Positions 18,415 to 26,658 of a stretch of DNA of 64,000 bases are shown one piece after another (the stretch's first letter is position 1; the number at the start of each line of letters is the position of its first letter). Under the pieces are notes generated by a model. The model made no database searches. It was not told the DNA's origin and saw nothing but the letters and a program-made list of their open reading frames with translations. The translations under genes and the position numbers were made by a program. The stretch covers positions 5,642,001 to 5,706,000 of the forward strand of contig NZ_JAUSXN010000001.1 of the NCBI RefSeq assembly GCF_030816015.1. Reading direction: 5' to 3'. Source of the stretch: Pedobacter sp. W3I1. Lineage in GTDB: Bacteria; Bacteroidota; Bacteroidia; Sphingobacteriales; Sphingobacteriaceae.

Positions 18415-19455
18415 GTTAGTACACTACCAGGATAATTTCCGGACTATTTTTTAATATTATTTTTCTAAAGAAAGGTAATTTATTCTATATCTGCAACAAT
18501 ATAATTTTTATTGGTTCCCGGGGGTGGTGCATCGGTTCATTTGCCATTGGTTTAGTGGTTATTGGGGTTAATAGGTTAACTGACTACCGACTCCAACCTA
18601 CCTCCTATTGCGTCATTCCGAGGCCGATCCTTCATCGGGTAAAGCAATCTTAAAACGATCGCTAAGTTCGCTTTCCCCTGTCATTCTGAGCGCAGTGAAG
18701 AACCTCTAAGCTATGAAAACCAGGCCTCAAATAAACCAAAACCAAAGCGAGAATTATTAATGGGCAATGCCTATCACCATACAGATCCTTCATTACATTC
18801 AGGATGACAAACCACGTGGTAATCGGCGCTAGATGACTAATCGCTTAATTCACACCAAACGCCTACCGCCAAACGCAAACCCCTTTAAACGACTCAAGAC
18901 TACCGCCTCTGGACTCCAGACTAATTCCTTTACCCATTCCCTACCTTTTCTTTACCCTTTCTCTACACCAGGTTAACCCCATGTTAACCCTTTGCTTACC
19001 AATTCTTTACCTTGGCGTTACCTAATTTATTACCTAAAAGGTAAAGGATTCGCGAATATCAGCTATGGAAAAAGTTACCTTGGGGATGACTTGGTAGCAC
19101 CAGGGGGTAATCAATCTTTGAAACCATCAATTTTATGAGCACAAATGGCCAGCTGAAATATCTTTCGTACATACCGTAAGCAATAGGCTTGATCATATGC
19201 TAAGACCAGGAATGCGGTTAATTCTGCGGTATCCGCCGAAATACTGCCCTTTGTTGTGTTATTAATTTCTAAAAACAGGCTCCCTTAAGGCCTAAAATGA
19301 CGATTACAGCCTCTTAAAAACAATCAAATTTACTGAGCAATAGTACTTTAAAGTATTTTTCACATTTCTTTTTAATAGAATGTATATTTATTCTATATTT
19401 GCAACTCTTAAAAATAACCACATCGATATTTACATTATTTAGTAAATATGAACCC
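18415..19455. repeat. 1-kb intergenic stretch with dispersed repeats
   Basis: No gene seen. Positions about 18610-18830 carry repeat modules: CGTCATTCCGAGGCCGATCC, AAAGCAATCTTAAAACGATCG, GTCATTCTGAGCGCAGTGAA and GATCCTTCATTACATTCAGG. Low-complexity pyrimidine-rich sequence follows at 18930-19040 (repeats of TTTACC and TTAACCC words). The tRNA promoter lies at the right end. Confidence 0.6.
19394..19401 (+). promoter_or_regulatory. -7 promoter element of the tRNA-Met gene
   Basis: TATATTTG, an exact TAnnTTTG match, 54 bp upstream of the tRNA. A similar word (TGTATATTTATTC) lies directly upstream. Confidence 0.5.
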
Positions 19456-19529
19456 GGCGGGGTAGCTCAGATGGTTAGAGCGCAGGATTCATAACCCTGA
19501 GGTCGGCAGTTCGATCCTGCTCCCCGCTA
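19456..19529 (+). tRNA. tRNA-Met (anticodon CAT)
   Basis: 74 nt that fold as a cloverleaf. The acceptor arm pairs GGCGGGG with CCCCGCT (one G-T at the tip), the D-arm is GCTC..GAGC, and the anticodon arm is CAGGA-TTCATAA-CCCTG with anticodon CAT. The T-arm is GGCAG-TTCGATC-CTGCT, and A73 is followed by no encoded CCA. The lack of three consecutive G-C pairs at the base of the anticodon loop argues against the initiator tRNA. Elongator Met is most likely, and an Ile2 (lysidine) identity cannot be excluded by eye. A degenerate copy of its 3' half lies at 31001-31046. Confidence 0.95.
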
Positions 19530-19532
19530 CAT

Positions 19533-19570
19533 AAGGAAACACTTGTAATTATAGTGTTTCCTTTTTTTTT
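19533..19570 (+). terminator. Terminator of the tRNA-Met gene
   Basis: Perfect 11-bp stem AAGGAAACACT/AGTGTTTCCTT with a 9-base loop, followed by seven more T residues. Confidence 0.9.
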
Positions 19571-19675
19571 ACCAATAAAAATCTGTGGCTCAAATTATTA
19601 CTATTCGGCCAAATCGTGTTCGACAATCACTAAAAACTTCTTAAACTTTTTTCTAATGCAGTCTAAAAAATAGCT

Positions 19676-19889
19676 TCATATACTTGTAGATGCCGATTTT
19701 AGCGAGTTCGACTTCTCCTTTGGGTTATGGCTATTTTCAGCTTTTTCATCTTTCCCATAATTCCTTGCGATCAGATAAAAAAATCCAAGATTACGTCAGC
19801 TTCTCTTTCATCAACTTCAATGCCGTTCTTGGCCAAAATAGAGTTGCCCTTTTAACCGAAATATTTTTCTCGATAAAGTTAGTTTCCAT
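19676..19889 (-). pseudogene. Decayed small helical protein gene, two frameshifts
   Basis: On the minus strand, an ATG at 19889 starts METNFIEKNISVK. One frame over the sequence continues as KGNSILAKNGIEVDEREADV and ILDF, and one frame over again as YLIARNYGKDEKAE, ending in TGA at 19676. Joining the three pieces gives a protein of about 70 residues resembling the short AKNGIEV..EAxxILDFLYxxA proteins frequent beside mobile DNA in Bacteroidota and often mislabelled PTS IIBC. Family recall is from memory and not verified. Each shift sits in a homopolymer (A4 and T7 on the coding strand). It may be a true pseudogene or another site of sequence error. Confidence 0.55.
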
Positions 19890-20012
19890 AAATAGACATT
19901 TTTGTTCAATTAAATTCCGGTTATTAATTAGATAAATAGCATACAATATATTGCTCAGCACTTGTCCGTCAGCCTCACTTTTGGTAATGCAATGTTAGCG
20001 GAGGTATCTTTC

Positions 20013-20471
20013 TTAAATTAACCACCTCGGAGTCTTCTTTTTATATTCTAAGTATGGTTGGCCAAACCACTGTTCCATCAATTTCTCTTCTCGTAATACA
20101 AATTGTGTTTGCACGAGGATAAAGAATATGGGAACTACAAGCACAGGTGAAAATGTCCCTAAAAGTACCGCAATACCGATCAGCATTGTGGTTAACCCCA
20201 AATACATTGGGTTTCTTGTGTACTTAAAAGGTCCTGTAGTGACAATTAAAGTTGCTTTAGCGCCGGGACGAGGATTTGTTCCTAATCTTCGGAAATATAA
20301 GCCGCTCCCAAGACTGAGAGAAAATCCTAAAACAAGAAATATGATACCAAGGTATCTCCAAGGGTAATGCAACCAGCGTCCGATTGGAATAAATGAACTG
20401 AGTAATATCATCACAATTAATCCTATAAGAAAATAAATTGGAGGAGGAATACGAGGTATTGAAGTGTTCAT
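20013..20471 (-). CDS. Isoprenylcysteine carboxyl methyltransferase-like membrane protein
   Basis: A 152-residue integral membrane methyltransferase of the ICMT/PEMT superfamily. Four or five hydrophobic helices are visible (about 10-28, 36-54, 93-125). The C-terminal signature of the family is clear: TTGPFKYTRNPMYLGLTTML, then REEKLMEQWFGQPYLEYKKK and a terminal Trp, which form the S-adenosylmethionine pocket. The ATG at 20469-20471 is chosen because the 50 residues encoded upstream in frame look unlike any helix and lie in a palindromic region. The substrate in bacteria is unknown; annotations range from lipid to small-molecule methylation. It is the distal gene of the leftward accessory segment beside tRNA-Met. 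Confidence 0.85.
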   Translation of the reverse strand: MNTSIPRIPPPIYFLIGLIVMILLSSFIPIGRWLHYPWRYLGIIFLVLGFSLSLGSGLYFRRLGTNPRPGAKATLIVTTGPFKYTRNPMYLGLTTMLIGIAVLLGTFSPVLVVPIFFILVQTQFVLREEKLMEQWFGQPYLEYKKKTPRWLI

Positions 20472-20640
20472 GATGATTTGATTATAAATTCCTTGCTGCT
20501 GACGATTAACGGCTTGCGGTAACCCGTGTTCTGTCTGCCGCAGCTTAGGCCGAATGATGAATTTATCTAAAAGTCTTATTCTACTGCTCAGTACCGTTCG
20601 GTCAACCTGGATATGCAGCACAAAAGCGAACTACTACTGA

Positions 20641-20687
20641 TGCAGCGTTTGGCCCAGCCACAACGCCAAACCGCATGTTACGTGCAG
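20641..20687. repeat. attC-like hairpin between two accessory genes
   Basis: Inverted arms GTTTGGC (20647-20653) and GCCAAAC (20665-20671) enclose CCAGCCACAAC, flanked by TGCAGC and CGCATGTTACGTGCAG. Both leftward genes here are followed, about 20-35 bp after their stop codons, by a TAACATxGC word (20680 region and about 19990), as in integron cassettes. Core-site matches to RYYYAAC/GTTRRRY are imperfect. Confidence 0.35.
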
Positions 20688-20702
20688 CTTTTATTGTTAT
20701 TT

Positions 20703-21611
20703 TTAAAATTCTTCTTCTACCAAAGCGTTATTTAAAAACACGCCTGTGTTACTCCCTGTTGATACAGCATATGGTACAGAACGAAGAGGATTGGTACTGT
20801 CTCCACAAGCGAATATATTGTCTACTGTTGTTTTCTGAAATGCATCTACTTTGACAAGTCCCTGTTCTGACAATTCACAGCCCAATGATTCGGGGATTTT
20901 ACAGTGTTGTTCAAAAGGAGGTCTTGAATAGATAACTTTTAGTTGAAAAGTTGTATTATCTGAAAAAACTATTTCTTCAACTACTCCGTCTTTGTGTTTC
21001 AATGAGGTGATTTCCTTTTCAACTATTGAAATATTGTGTCTTTTGATTTCGTCAGTTTGCTCCTGTGTCAGTTCCGGTTTTCCATTGGTAAATATCGTCA
21101 GATCCTTTGTCCAGTTACGAATAAGCCGAGCCAGATGAAATGCACCATATCCATTTGCAAAAATCCCTGTTTTTTGATTCCTTACTTCATATCCGTGGCA
21201 ATAGGGACAATGAAGCACTGTAATTCCCCAACATTCAGAAAACCCCTCGATGTTTGGCATTTTATCTTTTAACCCTGTTGCGAAAACCAGTTTTTCAGCA
21301 GAAAATATTTTTCCTGATTGAGTTGAAATCTCAAATCCCTTATCGGTTTTTGTACTCTTAACGGCAAGGTCAGTTATGAATTTTACCGTGTCGTATTTCA
21401 ACACTTCATTTTTTGCTTTTTCCGCAATAACACTTGGTTTTTCTCCGTCTTGCGTAATGAAGTTATGCGAGTGAGGTGTTTGTCGGTTACAAGGCAAACC
21501 GCTGTCAATGATCAGAACATTTCTTAATGCTCGTCCCAAAGCCATCGCTGCCGAAAGTCCTGCATAGCTTCCGCCAACTATGATTACGTCAAAATTTTTG
21601 TTATCCGTCAT
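20703..21611 (-). CDS. Thioredoxin reductase-like FAD/NAD(P) oxidoreductase
   Basis: A 302-residue pyridine nucleotide-disulfide oxidoreductase of the small TrxB-like class. The FAD-binding fold begins VIIVGGSYAGLSAAMALGRA, the ATG motif is at LVFATGLKDKMPN, and the redox-type CPYCHGYE (C135/C138) sits where thioredoxin reductases keep their active disulfide. The C-terminal FAD motif is NIFACGDSTNPLRSVPYA. Many such Bacteroidota proteins act on small disulfides or unknown substrates. Immediately upstream, the same frame encodes a further hydrophobic stretch (GGLALSVLALPLSL) preceded by a TAA, which may be a lost signal peptide. It lies downstream of the efflux operon, 134 bp after the SDR gene. 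Confidence 0.9.
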   Translation of the reverse strand: MTDNKNFDVIIVGGSYAGLSAAMALGRALRNVLIIDSGLPCNRQTPHSHNFITQDGEKPSVIAEKAKNEVLKYDTVKFITDLAVKSTKTDKGFEISTQSGKIFSAEKLVFATGLKDKMPNIEGFSECWGITVLHCPYCHGYEVRNQKTGIFANGYGAFHLARLIRNWTKDLTIFTNGKPELTQEQTDEIKRHNISIVEKEITSLKHKDGVVEEIVFSDNTTFQLKVIYSRPPFEQHCKIPESLGCELSEQGLVKVDAFQKTTVDNIFACGDSTNPLRSVPYAVSTGSNTGVFLNNALVEEEF

Positions 21612-21745
21612 TTCGTTAAAATTTGAAAATGTTGTTAATGATAAAGGTAAAGCTAATACTGATAAAGCAAGTCCCCCTTATTTAATTAGTTCTTGTCTTG
21701 ATATTTCTTTCGGTCCGGTCATTTGTTTTTTAGACTTGTGCAATA

Positions 21746-22522
21746 TCACTTGGCACTTGCCAGCTTCATCTTTACTTTCATCATCACCGAGTCTGGCAGT
21801 ATTCCTGCTAAAATAGAATTAAACCGGTTTTGAAAACCGACAATTTTCTTTCCTTTTCCGTGTAGCAAAAGATTCACTCCTTCGGTAGCCACTGTCTTTA
21901 CTGGGGTAGGCTTATTGGATTTCAGCAGATTGGTCTCCCTCATTTCCGGCGAAACAAAAGCGGTTTCGGTTGTACCGGGAGCCAGTGTGGTAACCACTAC
22001 GCCGGTTCCTTCCAGTTCGGCGGCAAGTGTCTGTGAAAAGGCTAAGACAAAAGCCTTGGTAGCGGAATAGACCGACATATAAGGGAAAGGCAAATATGCA
22101 AGCACTGAAGACACGTTCATAATCCTGCCTGACTTTCGGGCTGCCATGTCTTTTGCAAACAATTTGGTAAGGATAACTAGGCTGCTGATATTGAGATCAA
22201 TCATTTCCAACTCCTTTTCCAGTGAGGTTTCCAGAAAACTTCCATAGTCGCCCAATCCTGCATTGTTAACCAAATGAGATACCTGATAGCCGCCTCTCTT
22301 GATATCATCAAATAACTGAGCCGCTTGCTCTGTTCTGCCTAAGTCTTTGGGTATGTAGTGCACATCAATTCCGTATCTGATAGTTAATTCCTGCTGCATA
22401 GCTAGCAGCTTATCCTCGTTGCGGGCAGTGAGGATTAGATTGTATTCTAAAGCCGCAAGCTGTTGGGCCATTTCGTAACCAATTCCAGATGATGCTCCGG
22501 TTATTAGAATGTATTGTTTCAT
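21746..22522 (-). CDS. Short-chain dehydrogenase/reductase
   Basis: Classical SDR of 258 residues that would reduce or oxidise a carbonyl/alcohol with NAD(P)(H). It has the nucleotide motif TGASSGIG near the N-terminus, an Arg in LTARNEDKL that suggests NADPH preference, the NNAG motif (HLVNNAGLGDYG), and a catalytic Ser and YSATK (Tyr-x3-Lys). The catalytic region reads MNVSSVLAYLPFPYMSVYSATK. It is the last gene of the efflux operon, 22 bp after the RND pump, so it may detoxify a compound the pump exports. That link is inferred from context only. Confidence 0.92.
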   Translation of the reverse strand: MKQYILITGASSGIGYEMAQQLAALEYNLILTARNEDKLLAMQQELTIRYGIDVHYIPKDLGRTEQAAQLFDDIKRGGYQVSHLVNNAGLGDYGSFLETSLEKELEMIDLNISSLVILTKLFAKDMAARKSGRIMNVSSVLAYLPFPYMSVYSATKAFVLAFSQTLAAELEGTGVVVTTLAPGTTETAFVSPEMRETNLLKSNKPTPVKTVATEGVNLLLHGKGKKIVGFQNRFNSILAGILPDSVMMKVKMKLASAK

Positions 22523-22544
22523 TTTGTTCTCTTTTTATGAATGA

Positions 22545-25500
22545 TTAAATACTTTCAATGGAAGGTGGTATAAGCTTATACATAACAGGCGTCACAATTC
22601 TTGAAAGAATGGTTGAACTGATCAATCCACCGATCAGCACAATCGCCAATGGAGCGATAAGTGGATTGGGATTCCAGGCAAGGGGAATTAATCCGCAAAT
22701 AGCTGTTATGGACGTCAGCACAACCGGTAAGAAACGGGTTTCTCCTGCTTTATTAATTGCATCGTCTATACTATATCCTTCAGCCCGTAACTGGTTGGTA
22801 AAATCAACGAGTAACAGCGAATTCTTGACTTGTATACCGGACAAGCCAATGAAACCAATGATAGAAACCATTGACATCGGATTGCCGGTGATCAATAGCA
22901 TTATAATACCGCCCAAAATCCCCAGTGGAATAATAGATAGTACAATGATGATGCCTTTGAACGTTTTAAATTGTAGTAATAGAACTCCAACAAAAAGGAA
23001 TGTACTTAACAGGATAACCGACAGGAAATTCCCACCAAGTGTATCACCTTCCGATTCCGCTTCACCCGATAGCTTGTAATAGTAGCCTGGCGGCATTTTA
23101 AGTTTGTCGAGTTGCGGAACAATGTCCTTGAGTATATCGTTCGCATATACACCTTCCTTGGTTAGAGAGGTAACCTTTGCGAAACGGGATTTATTGAAAT
23201 GATTGATGGCTGTAGGCGATGTCTCAAAGGAAATGGCTGCGATCTGACTGACCAATACCGGAACACCTTGTATATTATTTACATACAGGTTTTTGAATGC
23301 ATCCAAATTTGAGAATTTATCCCTGGTAAGCGTCAAAACAACATTGCGTGAATCACCTCTGTCATCTATATAGTCACCCACGGTTAATCCCGCTACGGCA
23401 ATTCGAATTACTTTATCAATATCACTTGTTAGCACACCTAACGTGCGGGCTTTTTCTTTGTTTATTTCTATTTTAACATCCGACTTGTAGGTGTTTAGTT
23501 CATTATTGATGTAAACAGTTCCTGGATGTTTGCGTAACAGATCTTCCACTTTAAAGGAAAGCTCACGCAACTTATTTGGGTCTTCACCAAATACTCTTAC
23601 AACTATGTTGGCTTCTATCGGGGGGCCCTGTTCAAAATCTTTCACTTCAATTTTGGCATAAGGAAAATCTTTAAACTTTTCCCTTAGCTGCTTAACCAAC
23701 TCTACTTTAGCGTGAGGACTTGCCTCATTATCCATCTGTACAAAAATCTGGGCAAAGTCGGGCTTAACATCCTGTTGGTGTACGTTGTAATATATTTGAG
23801 GGTTTCCTTTGCCCACATTGCTTGTATAATATACAATCTGTTTGTGTTGCTTTAGTTCATTTTCTACAAGTTTAGTCACACGATCACTTTCAGGAATAGC
23901 AGCCTGCAATGGCATTTTGATATTGATCAGGAACATTGGCTTTTCAGAAGTGGGGAAAAGTTTGAATCCTGCTTTTGTAAATAAGAAAAAAGCGAAAACA
24001 CTAAGTATTAATGATATTCCAATGGTTGTTTTAGGATATTTTAAAGCTCGTGGCATAATACCGCGATAACTGTAGGTGAGAAATTTTTGCAGGTGCTTCA
24101 GAAAAAAATTGCCTTCCCCATCTGTGTGTGTTTTCAATAACCGGCTTCCCATGAAAGGGACGAGCGTTAAAGCCACAATCATTGATGCAAGCACACTGGT
24201 GATAACAGCCATAGGCAGGCTGCGCATAAATTCACCGGCTGAATCCGGCAGGAAGGCAAGAGGCAAAAATGCAATTACCAAAGTGGCTGTGCATCCAGCA
24301 ACTGCTACACCTATTTGTTTAGTGCCTTTCAGAACAGCATCCATTCGTGAATGTCCTTCCCTAAGCCATCTTTCTATATTTTCAACAACTACGATACTGT
24401 CATCCACCAACAATCCCAAAGCCACAACGAGCCCAACAATACTAAGTTGGTTTAATGAATACCCTAATAGATTCAGTGCTATAAGCGCTATTGCTAACGA
24501 AAGCGGAATAGAAATCATTACAATGAGTGATGCCCTAAATCCTAAAGGCAATAAGGTAATAACTACCAAAACAATGGCTAAGGTAAAGTCAAATCCAAGA
24601 TGTCCTAAACGCTGCGAAACCATAGTACCCTGATCAAAAGTTTTGACAAGCTGAATATTGGCAGACAATCTTTTAGAAAATTCTTCCACTATCGGCAAAA
24701 ACTCTTCCTGCACTTTCGTTATGTTAACATTGTCTTTCATGGCTGCGGTAACCAGTACACTACGATGCCCATTCACCCGTGTAATATGGTTGACCGTTTC
24801 GCTTTTATAACTTACATCCGCCACATCCTTCAAATAAACAATCTTTCCATTGGCGTTGTAGATAACGGTATTGGCAACGTCCTCAGTGCTCTTAAACTTA
24901 CCGCTGGTCTTTACATTAAAAACTTTACTCTCAAGGTTGACGCTTCCACCGGGAATATCCGCTGCTTCACTTTGTAAACTGCCTACAACTATATTGAGCG
25001 GAATTTTCATTTGCGCCAGCTTATCCAATTGCACATCAACACGGATTTCCTGTTCCGGCATTCCGGAATACTTGACTTCTTTCAGGTTTGTTATTTTCTC
25101 CAGGTGTGTTTTCAGGATATCAGCTTCATCTCTCAACAATTTATCGGAAGCGTTGTCCGAAACCAATGCAACCTGTAAAATCTTGACATCGGAAGAAGAA
25201 ATTTTTTCTGTTTTGATCAAATAGATATCCTTAGGGAGCGCACTATTTTTTAAGGCGTTTATTTCTGTTGATATCTCCTGGTATTTATTGTCTATATCAA
25301 CGCCATATTTAAATTTCACCTGGAATGCCGCTACACCATCCTCAATTGTAGTAAGTATTTTGTCAATGTTCTCCAGACCGTAAATTTTATTTTCAATTGG
25401 TTTTACCACCTGCTCTTCCATATCTTTAGGACTTGTGCCCGGATAGATCACAGTTATAAGATATTCGGGTGGATGTATAGTTGGGTCTTCCGAACGGGGC

Positions 25501-25595
25501 ATTGTAAACAAAGTAAGTACACCAACTACTGCAAACAGCAGAAATATAATGAGGGTGAACTGATAATTTTTGACGGCAAAATTTGTAATCTTCAT
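22545..25595 (-). CDS. RND efflux pump, inner-membrane permease
   Basis: Proton-driven resistance-nodulation-division transporter of 1016 residues, usual length for the AcrB/MexB/CzcA superfamily. Twelve membrane helices fall in two sets (about 10-30 and 335-530; 535-555 and 845-1005) around two large periplasmic loops. The TM4 motif VALGLLVDDSIVVVENIER contains the two Asp residues of the proton relay. The second half repeats the pattern (PMSMVSIIGFIGLSGIQVKN). Details such as GTSPKDMEEQVVKPIENKIYG are typical of the broad multidrug group and argue against a dedicated metal pump. It is encoded 11 bp after the adaptor gene in the tetR-tolC-HlyD-RND-SDR unit. Confidence 0.96.
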   Translation of the reverse strand: MKITNFAVKNYQFTLIIFLLFAVVGVLTLFTMPRSEDPTIHPPEYLITVIYPGTSPKDMEEQVVKPIENKIYGLENIDKILTTIEDGVAAFQVKFKYGVDIDNKYQEISTEINALKNSALPKDIYLIKTEKISSSDVKILQVALVSDNASDKLLRDEADILKTHLEKITNLKEVKYSGMPEQEIRVDVQLDKLAQMKIPLNIVVGSLQSEAADIPGGSVNLESKVFNVKTSGKFKSTEDVANTVIYNANGKIVYLKDVADVSYKSETVNHITRVNGHRSVLVTAAMKDNVNITKVQEEFLPIVEEFSKRLSANIQLVKTFDQGTMVSQRLGHLGFDFTLAIVLVVITLLPLGFRASLIVMISIPLSLAIALIALNLLGYSLNQLSIVGLVVALGLLVDDSIVVVENIERWLREGHSRMDAVLKGTKQIGVAVAGCTATLVIAFLPLAFLPDSAGEFMRSLPMAVITSVLASMIVALTLVPFMGSRLLKTHTDGEGNFFLKHLQKFLTYSYRGIMPRALKYPKTTIGISLILSVFAFFLFTKAGFKLFPTSEKPMFLINIKMPLQAAIPESDRVTKLVENELKQHKQIVYYTSNVGKGNPQIYYNVHQQDVKPDFAQIFVQMDNEASPHAKVELVKQLREKFKDFPYAKIEVKDFEQGPPIEANIVVRVFGEDPNKLRELSFKVEDLLRKHPGTVYINNELNTYKSDVKIEINKEKARTLGVLTSDIDKVIRIAVAGLTVGDYIDDRGDSRNVVLTLTRDKFSNLDAFKNLYVNNIQGVPVLVSQIAAISFETSPTAINHFNKSRFAKVTSLTKEGVYANDILKDIVPQLDKLKMPPGYYYKLSGEAESEGDTLGGNFLSVILLSTFLFVGVLLLQFKTFKGIIIVLSIIPLGILGGIIMLLITGNPMSMVSIIGFIGLSGIQVKNSLLLVDFTNQLRAEGYSIDDAINKAGETRFLPVVLTSITAICGLIPLAWNPNPLIAPLAIVLIGGLISSTILSRIVTPVMYKLIPPSIESI

Positions 25596-25606
25596 ATCTG
25601 TTATTA

Positions 25607-26653
25607 TTACCTGATGATTTTTATTGTAGATTTTTCGTTGAGATAGGCACTATTGGATACCACAATTTCTTTCACTCCTTCAAGTCCATCTTTTAGATAA
25701 ACCTGTTGATTGTCGAACCTTGAAATAATTACCGGAATTTTCCTGACCTTATTGGCTCCATCAGGTGTGAATACGAATGCCTTATCACCATCCGCTTCTA
25801 CTAACGATCCATATGGGATAACCTTGACATTTTCATCCTGGTTTGTAGCTATCTCCGCTTTGCCAAACATGCCCACTGCCGGTTTTATGTCGTTTAATTT
25901 CAATTTCAGTTCTACCTGAAAGGAGCCAAGTGTAGGATCTGCCGCTTGTGATTTACGAAATACGAAGGCCTCAAATTTCTTATCAGCATACCCATCCAGC
26001 GTCACTGTTGCCGTTTGTCCAGGATTGATCGTTGCCCACTCCCGGTCAGTTACGCCAATTTTAAGTATGTAGTTGTTATTTTGCTTTGTTTCGTTAATGG
26101 CTAGCACTGGCATACCAGGCCCGATCACTTCCCCTTCACTGGCTATCTTCTGGCTCACAAAACCATCAGATGCAGCATAGATTTGGGCATAGCGCAGGTT
26201 AAAGGCGGTTGCCTCACTGGTTTTTTTTGCGACATCCAGTGCCGTCTTGGTATTCTGAAGCTGTTCAAGTGTAAATACACTGTCCCTGTAAAGGTTTACC
26301 GCTCTGGCGTAATCCCGTGCAGCCTTGTCCACACCCAGATTTGCCTGTGCCAGGCCGGCCGCGACTTCGGTAGTGTTCAATGTGGCAAGCAACTGTCCTT
26401 TTTTAAAGAACTGCCCCTCATCAACCAGTATGCTCCTGATTACCCCGCCAATCTTAAATGAATAATTGGCCTCATTTTCTGTAGCAACCAGGCCAGTGGC
26501 CTGGATTGACTTGGTTGAACCAAATAAGGAAACTGGGGCAACCCTCACCGAAATGATATCCGGCTGGCCCAGGGGATTTGTATTTTTTGGCTTTTCCTTG
26601 CAGGCGAACAAAATGGATGTAAGCGCAATTAATGTAAGTTGGATCTTCTTCAT
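25607..26653 (-). CDS. RND efflux periplasmic adaptor (HlyD/AcrA family)
   Basis: Membrane fusion protein of 348 residues that bridges the RND pump and the TolC-like channel. It begins with a lipoprotein signal (LTLIALTSILFACKEKP, Cys at about 18). The split lipoyl domain (SFKIGGVIRSILVDEGQFFK and DGFVSQKIASEGEVIGPGMP) flanks a short alpha-hairpin (about 95-150), followed by beta-barrel and membrane-proximal domains. It is encoded between the channel gene (5-bp gap) and the pump gene (11-bp gap), so a tripartite complex is a safe inference. Confidence 0.95.
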   Translation of the reverse strand: MKKIQLTLIALTSILFACKEKPKNTNPLGQPDIISVRVAPVSLFGSTKSIQATGLVATENEANYSFKIGGVIRSILVDEGQFFKKGQLLATLNTTEVAAGLAQANLGVDKAARDYARAVNLYRDSVFTLEQLQNTKTALDVAKKTSEATAFNLRYAQIYAASDGFVSQKIASEGEVIGPGMPVLAINETKQNNNYILKIGVTDREWATINPGQTATVTLDGYADKKFEAFVFRKSQAADPTLGSFQVELKLKLNDIKPAVGMFGKAEIATNQDENVKVIPYGSLVEADGDKAFVFTPDGANKVRKIPVIISRFDNQQVYLKDGLEGVKEIVVSNSAYLNEKSTIKIIR

Positions 26654-26658
26654 GTTAT

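Noticed and set aside
19690-19935. Plus-strand frame beside tRNA-Met
   Set aside because: Antisense to the decayed small gene, with no family character.
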